From Pseudobutyrivibrio sp. (GTDB lineage: Bacteria > Bacillota > Clostridia > Lachnospirales > Lachnospiraceae), in assembly GCA_024697025.1 (NCBI GenBank), contig JAILGH010000082.1:79551-143550 (forward strand): a stretch of 64,000 nt of DNA, written 5' to 3'. Under the pieces are notes generated by a model. That model saw only the letters and a list, made by a program, of their open reading frames with translations. It was not told the origin of the DNA and made no database searches. The position numbers were made by a program, and so were the translations under genes. Of the stretch, positions 8,460-15,900 are shown piece after piece (the stretch's first letter is position 1; every line of letters starts with the position of its first letter).

Positions 8460-8993
8460 CTAGAACTCTGGTTCAATTAGACCATAGGCCCCATTTTTTC
8501 TCTTGTAAACTACGTTGATTTCATCAGTTTCTGCGTTCCTGAACATGAAGAAATCGTGTCCGATAAGTTCCATCTCAAGGCATGCATCCTCAGCATACAT
8601 TGGCTTCATATCAAATTTCTTTGTTCGGATAATCTGGATTGATTCATCATCAGTAACTTTTTCCTCGATGAAATCCTGAGCAAAAATAGCTCTTGAATCT
8701 GACTGTTTCTTATCGATGATTTTATTTCTGTGCTTCTTCAACTGAGCTTCCAAAGTATTAGTAACAGCCTCGATTGAAGCATACATATCAGATGTGACTT
8801 CTTCTGCTCTAAGGTAGCTTCCCTTCATAGGAATTGTAACTTCGATCTTTTGACGTCCCTTTTCTACGTCTAAGGTAACTATCGCTTCAGTGTCTTTAAT
8901 AAAGTACTTGTCTAATTTTTTAAAACGCTCCTCCACTGCGTCCTTTAATCCTTGTGTTAGTTCGATGTTTTTTCCTGAGATTGTTGTTTTCAT
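8460..8993 (-). CDS. hpf: Long-form ribosome hibernation promoting factor
   Basis: A 177-residue HPF of the long type, which dimerises 70S ribosomes into inactive 100S particles in stationary phase. The N-terminal half has the RaiA/YfiA fold (ISGKNIELTQGLKDAVEERFKKLDKYF, then IEVTIPMKGSYLRAEE). The C-terminal dimerisation domain shows IIRTKKFDMKPMYAEDACLEMELIGHDFFMFRNAETDEINVVYKRKNGAYGLIEP, split here only for description. I chose the ATG at 8993 because it follows AGGTGG; the longer frame has no ribosome site. It is transcribed alone from the promoter at 9060-9088, divergent from the SDR gene. Confidence 0.93.
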   Translation of the reverse strand: MKTTISGKNIELTQGLKDAVEERFKKLDKYFIKDTEAIVTLDVEKGRQKIEVTIPMKGSYLRAEEVTSDMYASIEAVTNTLEAQLKKHRNKIIDKKQSDSRAIFAQDFIEEKVTDDESIQIIRTKKFDMKPMYAEDACLEMELIGHDFFMFRNAETDEINVVYKRKNGAYGLIEPEF

Positions 8994-9059
8994 GCTGTCT
9001 ACCACCTTTACCGCTGTATTTAACAAACGTATTTGATATAATATGTTTGTTATGTAAAT

Positions 9060-9088
9060 AGTATATCAATTCACCCTAACTTTCACAA
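9060..9088 (-). promoter_or_regulatory. Promoter of hpf
   Basis: Minus strand: TTGTGA (9088-9083), 17-nt spacer, TATACT (9065-9060), about 67 nt upstream of the start codon. Confidence 0.7.
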
Positions 9089-9107
9089 GCAATTTATCTG
9101 ATTATTT

Positions 9108-9135
9108 TTGCGTTATTGTGTTAATTGTGTATACT
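9108..9135 (+). promoter_or_regulatory. Candidate promoter of the SDR gene
   Basis: TTGCGT (9108-9113), 16-nt spacer, TATACT (9130-9135), 33 nt before the start codon. Its distance from the divergent hpf promoter is about 20 bp. Confidence 0.6.
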
Positions 9136-9168
9136 ATTTGAATAAACAAATAATACAAGGAGAGCGTT

Positions 9169-9900
9169 ATGAAAAAAACAGCATTAGTAACTGGGGCAAG
9201 CAGAGGTATTGGAAAAGCAATAGCCTACGCATTAGCGAAAGAAGGCTATCATCTAGCACTTTTCTGCCACAACAACTTTCAATTACTGAAGGATTATGCT
9301 GCCCAGTTAGCAAAAGATTTTAAAATCGAAGTTTATGTGTACTGTGGGGACATTTCAGACAGTGAGTTTACTATCAACTCCTGCGAAGATGCCCTTTCAA
9401 AGCTTGGCCAAATTGATGTACTGATAAACAATGCTGGCAAAGCATCCATTGGACTTTTAACTGATATGTACGTAGCAGATTGGAATAGCATTATAGGCAC
9501 CAATCTGTCCGCCCTATTCTACACCGCCAAAGCAATTGTTCCTAACATGATTAGCCGCAAGCAGGGCAACATCATCAATATCAGCTCCATGTGGGGCACT
9601 GTAGGAGCTAGCTGCGAGGTGGCCTACTCCGCATCAAAGGGCGGTGTCAACGCATTTACCAAGGCTCTTGCTAAGGAGCTTGCTCCAAACCAAATCGCAG
9701 TCAACGCCATCGCCTGCGGTGTTGTAGACACCGACATGAACGCCATGCTTTCAGAGGAAGACAGGGCCTCTCTTGCAGAGGAAATCCCTGCAGGCAAGTT
9801 CTGCTCACCGGAGGAAATTGCACACATTGTGCTTGGTATTATAAATGCCCCAACCTACATGACCGGACAAATCATTGGGGTTGATGGGGGGTATATATAG
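9169..9900 (+). CDS. Short-chain dehydrogenase/reductase, FabG-like
   Basis: A 243-residue classical SDR. It has the nucleotide-binding TGASRGIG (8-15), the NNAG motif (87-90), a catalytic Ser near 139, the YSASK catalytic pair (Tyr153, Lys157) and the C-terminal GQIIGVDGGY typical of 3-oxoacyl-ACP reductases. Reduction of 3-oxoacyl-ACP with NADPH is the family activity, but the gene is alone rather than in a fab operon, so another carbonyl substrate is possible. ATG follows AAGGAGAGCG. Its end lies 12 bp from the end of the convergent orphan gene at 9913. Confidence 0.8.
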   Translation: MKKTALVTGASRGIGKAIAYALAKEGYHLALFCHNNFQLLKDYAAQLAKDFKIEVYVYCGDISDSEFTINSCEDALSKLGQIDVLINNAGKASIGLLTDMYVADWNSIIGTNLSALFYTAKAIVPNMISRKQGNIINISSMWGTVGASCEVAYSASKGGVNAFTKALAKELAPNQIAVNAIACGVVDTDMNAMLSEEDRASLAEEIPAGKFCSPEEIAHIVLGIINAPTYMTGQIIGVDGGYI

Positions 9901-9912
9901 AAATACTGATTT

Positions 9913-11079
9913 TTATTTCCCGCCGATTCTAAGCATTTTTTTAACTCCGCCTAGGCAACTGGTTGATGACTTTTCTCGCTGCGCGTTGATTGGATTATTA
10001 TATAGGGGAGCATTATTATTCGGAAGAATTGTTGTCCTCTTATTACCTTTTGTGACATCTTTCATCTCATCCAGCAGCGCCGTTAGGTTTTTACCTATTT
10101 CTTCAGTATTTATCTTTTTTTTAGAAAACTGTTCATTAATTTCGCCCGCCAACTTTTTTATATCGTCCAAAGATTTCTCAGAAATATTGGCCAAAACGTA
10201 TTGACGTGTATTCAAAAACTTTATAAACCCTGCATGTGAATTTAGCATACTATCAAGTCTCTCGATACCTTTTTTGATATTCTTTAGCTCCGCTGAATCT
10301 TTTATTCTTTTAGATTTTTTTTCTAAAAATGTCTTTGTATCGCGCATCTTTTCTATGTCCTGATTCAAAGAAGTTCCTAAATCTTCAATATAGTCTTTGT
10401 ATGCTTTAGAACTATTCTTCTTCATTAAATTCAACTTTGCGTAGTTATCATCGGTATATCCTGTATATGTTTTATGCTTATTATCCCTTATATTTATCTG
10501 TTCTATATTTTCGGCATATATATATTCATCTTTTATTCTGCCATACATTTCTTGTAAACTGCTTTTTACACTAAAGATTTGAGCTTGATGAGATATATCT
10601 ACATTTTCTTTTAATAAATCAATAAATTGTATTTGCTCTTCTACTTCTTCTAAAAATGATTTTTCATGCTCGATTGTATTAAAGCTTTCCAAGATATTTT
10701 CATACTGTTCCTGCAATTTTTTTAATTGATTATTTTGTTTTTTTACTGTAGCTATACGCGCATCATGAATATCCTTTTTGGTTTTAAAGTTACTATCATT
10801 TGGTTCTGCTAAAAGTATTTGTTCACTATCTGCATCCATTTCAGGCTCATATGAAAACTGGTTTAACTCTCCATACATTTTCACTAATTTGCCTTGCATG
10901 ACAGATAATTTGTACATGTCTTTCTGGCTTTTATTTTTTGTTCTATCATGGGCGACCAAATTTATTTTAGTATTCAATAATATGCATTTTTCTTTCAAAT
11001 TTTCACACTCACCACTATTGAATTCCAGTAATATTGGTGTATCAGTAGTCTGATTTATAATTGTATTAATATCTGCCAT
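9913..11079 (-). CDS. Orphan coiled-coil protein (cassette B), unknown function
   Basis: A 388-residue protein I do not recognise. It is almost wholly charged and helical, with probable coiled coils about residues 95-150, 160-200 and 235-350, and a short Asn/Pro-rich tail ending in SSTSCLGGVKKMLRIGGK, which could be a basic membrane or ligand contact (inference). No signal peptide, membrane segment or known catalytic motif is visible. Base composition is clearly more AT-rich than nearby housekeeping genes. The ribosome site is weak (AAGTGAG). Unlike the other two orphans, the leader from the shared upstream block is long (188 nt) and contains a 23-codon ORF and a terminator-like hairpin. Confidence 0.72.
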   Translation of the reverse strand: MADINTIINQTTDTPILLEFNSGECENLKEKCILLNTKINLVAHDRTKNKSQKDMYKLSVMQGKLVKMYGELNQFSYEPEMDADSEQILLAEPNDSNFKTKKDIHDARIATVKKQNNQLKKLQEQYENILESFNTIEHEKSFLEEVEEQIQFIDLLKENVDISHQAQIFSVKSSLQEMYGRIKDEYIYAENIEQINIRDNKHKTYTGYTDDNYAKLNLMKKNSSKAYKDYIEDLGTSLNQDIEKMRDTKTFLEKKSKRIKDSAELKNIKKGIERLDSMLNSHAGFIKFLNTRQYVLANISEKSLDDIKKLAGEINEQFSKKKINTEEIGKNLTALLDEMKDVTKGNKRTTILPNNNAPLYNNPINAQREKSSTSCLGGVKKMLRIGGK

Positions 11080-11102
11080 ATTTTATTCTCACTTTCTTTC
11101 TC

Positions 11103-11174
11103 TTATTTTTTCCCTGTTTTTACAACAAAAAATGACGACAATGCCGAAATCGCATCGCCGCCCAAATTTCTCAT
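11103..11174 (-). CDS. Candidate 23-residue leader peptide of orphan gene B
   Basis: A small ORF begins at the ATG at 11174, preceded by AAGGG at 7 nt spacing, and ends at a TAA at 11105-11103, 23 bp before the start of gene B. It begins MRNLGGDAIS, has a hydrophobic middle (ALSSFFVV) and a basic end (KTGKK). Its codons run right through the hairpin and T-tract at 11127-11162. The layout is that of a leader peptide whose translation would open a terminator. Existence as a translated peptide is unproven; a membrane-active peptide is the alternative. Confidence 0.4.
   Translation of the reverse strand: MRNLGGDAISALSSFFVVKTGKK
11127..11162 (-). terminator. Terminator-like hairpin inside the leader of orphan gene B
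   Basis: Minus-strand RNA: an 11-bp stem with some G-U pairs (11162-11152 with 11144-11134) and a 7-nt loop, then A and six T residues (11132-11127). It lies between block B and the gene start at 11079, so transcripts from the block must read through it. Confidence 0.6.
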
Positions 11175-11266
11175 AACATATCCCTTATATTCAATTTTAA
11201 ATATTGATAACCCTCTTTCTATTCATCTGTATATCTCGAAACTTTTAGACACCCACATTATATATA

Positions 11267-11293
11267 TCAAAAAAATACATCTACTTTTTTCCA
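11267..11293 (-). promoter_or_regulatory. Shared upstream block B
   Basis: Minus strand: TGGAAAAAAG from 11293, nine bases, then TTTTTTTGA ending at 11267. The bases that follow give TTGATA then, after 17 nt, TAAAAG, or a nearer TATAAT. Spacing inside the block is identical to copy A at 3396-3422. Confidence 0.6.
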
Positions 11294-11405
11294 TTTCCCA
11301 AAATTTTTTTTATTTTTTTTATTAAACAACAGGCTGTTAAAATAATTCACTTGAACAATTGTCTAGACTCTGGCTTTCGTAAGGTAAACTTTTCCATTTT
11401 TAAAA

Positions 11406-11607
11406 ATACAGTTTCTAAGACAAAAATAATAAAAAACTGTATGGTATAAACAATTTGTATACGTTATAAAATATTTGTGGTATAGCTATTCAACATTTTT
11501 ATTACATTACGCATAAACATCTAACTCAGATAGAGTAATCACACGTTCTTAAGACTCTGAAATCATTTCATACAGTTTTTTGAGCATTTTCAAAAATAAA
11601 ACTGTAT
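11406..11607. repeat. Two similar inverted repeats with ATACAGTTT arms
   Basis: ATACAGTTT at 11406-11414 pairs with AAACTGTAT at 11434-11442. The same arms recur at 11570-11578 and 11599-11607. The spacers are 19 and 20 nt, and the dyads are 164 bp apart. They may be operators or paired hairpins; no matching sites were noticed elsewhere in the window. Confidence 0.5.
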
Positions 11608-11643
11608 AATCACAAATCAAGAGTTATTTACATTCCCAGCAGT

Positions 11644-11694
11644 GCGAGGCAATCCAACTTCTTCCGTCTCCAAGACGCATCTCGCTTTTTATTT
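11644..11694 (+). terminator. Plus-strand terminator-like structure of an unassigned transcript
   Basis: GCGAG (11644-11648) pairs with CTCGC (11681-11685), enclosing a 5-bp hairpin CGTCT-CCA-AGACG (11665-11677). TTTTT then ATTT follow. No upstream plus-strand protein gene exists, so it may end a small RNA. Confidence 0.35.
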
Positions 11695-11772
11695 ACTATG
11701 ATTAAGGTGTCAAAAGGGTAAATATCATTTGATATATTAATTTTACTAAGAATAGATATTTCCAAGTAATGG

Positions 11773-11796
11773 AAAAGCGATGCATTTCTGCACCGC
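11773..11796 (-). terminator. Terminator of the WYL regulator gene
   Basis: An 8-bp stem with a GAAA loop in the minus-strand RNA (11796-11777), followed by TTTT, 23 nt after the gene's stop. Confidence 0.75.
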
Positions 11797-11818
11797 CATA
11801 TTTCGAAAATAATAATAT

Positions 11819-12787
11819 TTATATAGCCTCAATTATACCCTCCAGGTAGGTCTTGTAGGCGTCAGCCTCAGATTGTGGGAAGCATACAGTTGCTCCGATT
11901 CCAGTGAGCCATCCGTAAAGCTGAGGGCTAACTGCAACGTGAACTCGGGCTCTGAGGTAGTCGTCACCATCTGAGCGAATATCCACTTCGGTTCCAAACT
12001 TATCGATGACTACTCCAATAAGATGCTTCTTGAAGCGAATTGTTATAACTCGCTCCTGACCTGCAAACATGCTGATATGCTGCTTGGCATACTCATGGGG
12101 ATTGAGAGCCTTTATTTCATCTTTGCCCAAGCGCTCCTTTTCGCTCATGGCTGCTGAAAGGATTTTGTCAATGCGGTAATGTCTTATTGCACCACTTTCC
12201 TGGTCGTATGCTACAAGATAGTAGTTTTCATCATTCCTAAGGAGAAATGCCGGGCTAACATGGTAAACCTTGCCACCGTGGCGTGGACGCATTTCCTTGC
12301 CAAGGGTCCATTCCTGGTATTTAAAATCCATCTGCCTGTCATTATCTAGGCACTGGTAGATTACATCTATGGTGTAAAAAATCTTCTCATTTGCTGAGGT
12401 TGCCTTTTCTGGCACAACTACCTGACGTGAAAGCTGAGTGGCATCATCTATGCTGGCAAGGGTTGTTATCTTATCCACAAGCTCTTTCGTTTTCTTTTGA
12501 GATATAAACTTTGACGCACCCACAGCGTCAACAAGTAGCTTAAGTTCAGCAAGCTCAAATACGCGGGAAGCAATATAGTAACCCTTATCTCCCTTTACTA
12601 CGTCTACACCGGCCTCCATCAGCGTTGTCATATCCTTGTAGATGCTCTTGCGCTCTGCAGGAATGCCTCTTTGCTCAAGACGACGTGTCATTTCAATGGC
12701 ATTAATCTGATGATTCTCATCGCTTTCTTCCATAAGGATTTGGTATTCATTGATTATTTTGTATTTCTGACCCCCTACGTGTGGCAT
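11819..12787 (-). CDS. WYL-domain transcriptional regulator
   Basis: A 322-residue regulator. The N-terminal winged helix-turn-helix (about residues 5-75) contains NAIEMTRRLEQRGIPAERKSIYKDMTTL, a DeoR/HTH_11-like fold. The WYL domain (about 140-220) contains RHGGKVYHVSPAFLLRNDENYYLVAYD, and a WCX-like C-terminal domain follows. WYL regulators sense nucleotides or nucleic acid ligands and often act as repressors. It is divergent from murL with 110 bp between starts, so regulation of the murL operon is a possibility (inference). ATG follows GAGGAGGG. Confidence 0.88.
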   Translation of the reverse strand: MPHVGGQKYKIINEYQILMEESDENHQINAIEMTRRLEQRGIPAERKSIYKDMTTLMEAGVDVVKGDKGYYIASRVFELAELKLLVDAVGASKFISQKKTKELVDKITTLASIDDATQLSRQVVVPEKATSANEKIFYTIDVIYQCLDNDRQMDFKYQEWTLGKEMRPRHGGKVYHVSPAFLLRNDENYYLVAYDQESGAIRHYRIDKILSAAMSEKERLGKDEIKALNPHEYAKQHISMFAGQERVITIRFKKHLIGVVIDKFGTEVDIRSDGDDYLRARVHVAVSPQLYGWLTGIGATVCFPQSEADAYKTYLEGIIEAI

Positions 12788-12897
12788 TTTCCCTCCTCAT
12801 AAGCTATTCGTAAGATATTTTATTATGCACTTTTTTATTATATCATTTTATATAATAATAGAAGTATCAAAAGTCTATTAATAGTAGAAGGAATTAT

Positions 12898-14283
12898 ATG
12901 AGCAGACAAGATTTTTATAGTGAATGCAGAAGCAAATTTCCTACATTTACATATCAGGATTATTCTTACACACTTTCAGATGATGAGATTTCAATTACCT
13001 ATAGTTTTTCAATTGATGGTCTTTCGGAGTTTCATCCAACCTGGAAGATTGCTAGAATCAATAAAGTTGACTACGAATTGAATCCGGCTCTTATCGATGA
13101 GATGGTATTTTCCCTTGGAATGGTTGAGCTAATCAGCTACTGGAAGATAGCCTGCCCACCTAAAGTTTCTATAAACAATCATTTCTTGAGCGATAAACAG
13201 ATTGATTGGTGGAAGAAGCTTTACTGGGGTGGTCTAGGCGAGTTTTATTATACCAACGGGATTGAGGATTCTATTGATTCATTTATGAAAATTGAGGTAA
13301 GCCACAATGCCCGCCCTTACAATGTTTGTGAATCAGCCTTGAAGCATCCAACAATGGACGGTAACACCAAAGTTATGATTCCAATCGGCGGCGGTAAGGA
13401 CTCTGTTGTCAGCATTGAGCTGTTGAAAAATAAGGCAGACAGATATTGCTATATTATCAATTCACGAGGTGCTACCGAGGAGACGGCTAAGGTTGCGGCA
13501 CTTAAAGATAAAACAATTTACGCCCGTCGCACTTTGGATAGCAGCATGCTTGATTTGAATAAGCAAGGATACTTAAATGGTCACACTCCATTTTCTGCTT
13601 TGGTTGCTTTTTCTAGCATCATTGCAGGTTATCTCAACGGCATTAGCTACGTTGCTCTTTCCAATGAAAATTCTGCCAACGAATCTACTGTTGAGGGCAG
13701 CTACGTTAATCATCAATACTCTAAGAGTTACGAGTTTGAGGAGGATTTCCGTAACTACGAAAAGGAGTTCATCAACTCCGGAGTTTATTATTTTAGTTTC
13801 CTCAGACCTCTTTCAGAGCTACAGATTGCCATGCTTTTCTCTAGATTCAAAGCTTATCACGGCGTGTTCAAAAGTTGTAACGTAGGTAGCAAACAGGACA
13901 TCTGGTGCGGGCACTGCCCTAAATGCCTATTTGTCTACATTATCCTTTCACCTTATCTTTCACTTGAGGAGTTGGATAAGATTTTTGGCAAGCGACTTTT
14001 TGAGGATGAAAGCCTCAAGGATGATTTTGACAAGCTATGCGGTGTCATTCCTGAAAAGCCTTTTGAGTGCGTAGGCAGTCGAGACGAGGTCAATGCCTCC
14101 CTTACCGAGGCAATCAGTCAGTATGAGGCAGCAAACATCACATTGCCAGTGCTTTTAGCCCACTACAAGGCCATGGCTGTTCCTACTGCTATTCCATTTA
14201 AAAACTATAAAGGACAATTTGCATCAATCCACGGCTTGAACGATTATTTTGCCAAGATTGTTCACGATGCAATCAATGAATAA
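12898..14283 (+). CDS. murL: Probable UDP-MurNAc-L-Ala-L-Glu epimerase (MurL)
   Basis: A 461-residue protein that I assign to the MurL family, which converts the L-Glu of UDP-MurNAc-L-Ala-L-Glu to D-Glu, using ATP. Visible features are an adenylating-type loop IPIGGGKDSVVS (161-172), a Cys-rich CGHCPKC motif (about 337-343) and a central SNENSANES segment. The assignment rests on these motifs and on the neighbour: the next gene is a MurD-type ligase whose ATG shares a base with this stop codon (TAATG). In Xanthomonas MurL works with MurD2 in exactly this pairing. The family was first annotated as hypothetical. The alternative is another ATP-using PP-loop-like enzyme. Confidence 0.72.
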   Translation: MSRQDFYSECRSKFPTFTYQDYSYTLSDDEISITYSFSIDGLSEFHPTWKIARINKVDYELNPALIDEMVFSLGMVELISYWKIACPPKVSINNHFLSDKQIDWWKKLYWGGLGEFYYTNGIEDSIDSFMKIEVSHNARPYNVCESALKHPTMDGNTKVMIPIGGGKDSVVSIELLKNKADRYCYIINSRGATEETAKVAALKDKTIYARRTLDSSMLDLNKQGYLNGHTPFSALVAFSSIIAGYLNGISYVALSNENSANESTVEGSYVNHQYSKSYEFEEDFRNYEKEFINSGVYYFSFLRPLSELQIAMLFSRFKAYHGVFKSCNVGSKQDIWCGHCPKCLFVYIILSPYLSLEELDKIFGKRLFEDESLKDDFDKLCGVIPEKPFECVGSRDEVNASLTEAISQYEAANITLPVLLAHYKAMAVPTAIPFKNYKGQFASIHGLNDYFAKIVHDAINE

Positions 14284-15572
14284 TGAAAGAGACAATTAGA
14301 AATTTAGTTAAAGATAAAAAAGTTTTAATCCTAGGCTTTGGTCGCGAGGGACAGTCTAGCTTTAGAATGCTGCTTTCTGTTGGCGGTTATCAGTGCCTTG
14401 ATATAGCTGATGCCAACGCTGTGAGCTCTGACCTTACTGCCACTCACAATGTTATTACTGGCGCGGCATATTTGGATTGCTTAAATGACTATGATGTTGT
14501 ATTCAAGAGCCCAGGCATAGTCCTTCCAAAGGACATCGGCGAATACAGGTGTCAGTTTACATGTCAGGCTGATTTGTTTATGCAGGTATTTGGCGCCCAG
14601 ACAATTGGTATTACTGGTACTAAAGGCAAGTCCACAACATCTTCACTTTTATATCATATACTTAAATGTTGTGGGAAGGATGTTTTATTCGGCGGCAACA
14701 TTGGTCTTCCAATTTTTGATATCATAGACCAAATTCACCCACGTACAATCATTGTTTTTGAGCTTTCTTGCCATCAGCTTGAGTACGCTGAGCATGCACC
14801 AGCCAAGGCAATTTTGTTAAATCTTTACGAGGATCATCTTGACCACTACGGCACAGTTGAAAAATATTGGGCTGCCAAGAAAAATATTTATAAAAATCAG
14901 GATTACGGCGACTATTTATTCTGCAATCCTGAGTGCCTTCCAGCGTCAGGAGAATGCAAGGCTGCAATCGTCAAAGTTAAGACCGGAGATTTACCTTTTG
15001 CCTCATTTGAGGATGTTCCTGGGGTAACTCTTCGTGGAACTCATAACCTTTTTAACACAGCTTTCGTGTATGATGTTTGTAAGCGATATGAGATTTCAGA
15101 TAAAGAATTCATGGATGCATTGGCTTCCTTCAAGACTCTGGCTCACCGCCTTGAGTTTGTTGGCAGCCTTGATGGTATCGATTACTATGACGATTCCATT
15201 TCCACAACAGTTGAGTCTGCTATAAGTGCTATAAAAGCAATTCCAAATGCCGGCACAATCCTTTTAGGCGGTATGGATAGAGGAATCGACTACAATCCTT
15301 TGGTTGAGTTTTTGCCTACCACTAGACTTGAGCACATCATCTTAATGTATGACAGTGGAAAGGTAATCCTTGAGAAGCTTATAAATACTGCCAGTCCAGC
15401 GTTTATGGAAAAGGTGCATTATATACAGGATTTGGCTGACGCCTGTACATTTGCCAAAGCAAACGCAAGCAAAGGCACCGCAGTTATCCTTTCCCCTGCC
15501 TCAGCAAGCTATGGCGTATTCAAGAATTTCGAACAGCGCGGAGATTTCTTCAAGGAACAAATAGGACTTTAA
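14283..15572 (+). CDS. murD2: MurD-type ligase, probably MurD2 (UDP-MurNAc-L-Ala--L-Glu ligase)
   Basis: A 429-residue Mur ligase. It has an N-terminal Rossmann domain (KVLILGFGREGQSS), the ATP loop GITGTKGKSTTSS (about 110-122), the NLYEDHLDHYG block and a C-terminal LSPASASYGVFKNFEQRG block. The C-terminal DDSISTTVES (about 302) replaces the DSKATN sequence usual in MurD; Thr/Thr at this place fits MurD2, which adds L-Glu rather than D-Glu (from recall of the family, not searched). The gene is translationally coupled to murL. Ordinary MurD is the alternative; a second murD elsewhere in the genome would favour MurD2. Confidence 0.75.
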   Translation: MKETIRNLVKDKKVLILGFGREGQSSFRMLLSVGGYQCLDIADANAVSSDLTATHNVITGAAYLDCLNDYDVVFKSPGIVLPKDIGEYRCQFTCQADLFMQVFGAQTIGITGTKGKSTTSSLLYHILKCCGKDVLFGGNIGLPIFDIIDQIHPRTIIVFELSCHQLEYAEHAPAKAILLNLYEDHLDHYGTVEKYWAAKKNIYKNQDYGDYLFCNPECLPASGECKAAIVKVKTGDLPFASFEDVPGVTLRGTHNLFNTAFVYDVCKRYEISDKEFMDALASFKTLAHRLEFVGSLDGIDYYDDSISTTVESAISAIKAIPNAGTILLGGMDRGIDYNPLVEFLPTTRLEHIILMYDSGKVILEKLINTASPAFMEKVHYIQDLADACTFAKANASKGTAVILSPASASYGVFKNFEQRGDFFKEQIGL

Positions 15573-15589
15573 AAGTTAGGAGAATGTAT

Positions 15590-15865
15590 ATGGATCATTC
15601 AAACAATACTTTTTTAGGTGAAGATGGTCATCTTAAAAGGACCTGTGCTAAGTGTGGCTGCAGAATCCCCGTCAGTTCACCTTATGACACCTGCAAGGAA
15701 TGCATCAAAAAGGAGCTCTTCCCTAAGGTAAAAGAATTTATAAATGAAAATTATGATGTTAACGAAATGATTGTGGCTCAGGAGTTTGGCATAGACCGCT
15801 CGATTATCCATGAATGGGTACAGGAAGGTCATCTGCAGTACCGCAAGAGCCCTAATAATTTCTAA
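15590..15865 (+). CDS. Small zinc-ribbon/helix-turn-helix protein, YvyF-like
   Basis: A 91-residue protein with an N-terminal zinc ribbon (CAKCGC and CKEC, Cys19/22/24 and 35/38) and a C-terminal MerR-like helix-turn-helix (MIVAQEFGIDRSIIHEWVQEGHL). The layout resembles the flagellar-operon protein YvyF, but no flagellar gene is near. I prefer the second ATG (15590), 6-7 nt from AGGAG; the first, at 15584, is too close to the ribosome site. It follows murD2 by 17 bp and ends at a bidirectional terminator, so it belongs to the murL-murD2 operon. The function is unknown, probably nucleic acid binding. Confidence 0.72.
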   Translation: MDHSNNTFLGEDGHLKRTCAKCGCRIPVSSPYDTCKECIKKELFPKVKEFINENYDVNEMIVAQEFGIDRSIIHEWVQEGHLQYRKSPNNF

Positions 15866-15870
15866 TATTA

Positions 15871-15900
15871 ATGCCTGCAGTTTTACTGCAGGCATATTTT
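15871..15900. terminator. Bidirectional terminator
   Basis: A perfect 10-bp stem (ATGCCTGCAG and its complement, 15871-15895) with a 5-nt TTTTA loop and ATTTTAT on the plus side. It lies between the convergent murL operon and yhaN-like gene. Confidence 0.75.

Larger units (their letters stand above)
11080..11818. other. Gene-free AT-rich region with several dyads
   Basis: 739 bp between orphan gene B and the WYL regulator. It holds the leader ORF and hairpin of gene B (11103-11174), upstream block B (11267-11293), homopolymeric A/T runs at 11313-11331, two similar ACTGTAT dyads (11406-11442 and 11570-11607), a plus-strand terminator-like structure (11644-11690) and the WYL terminator (11773-11796). 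No further protein gene is convincing on either strand. Confidence 0.6.
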
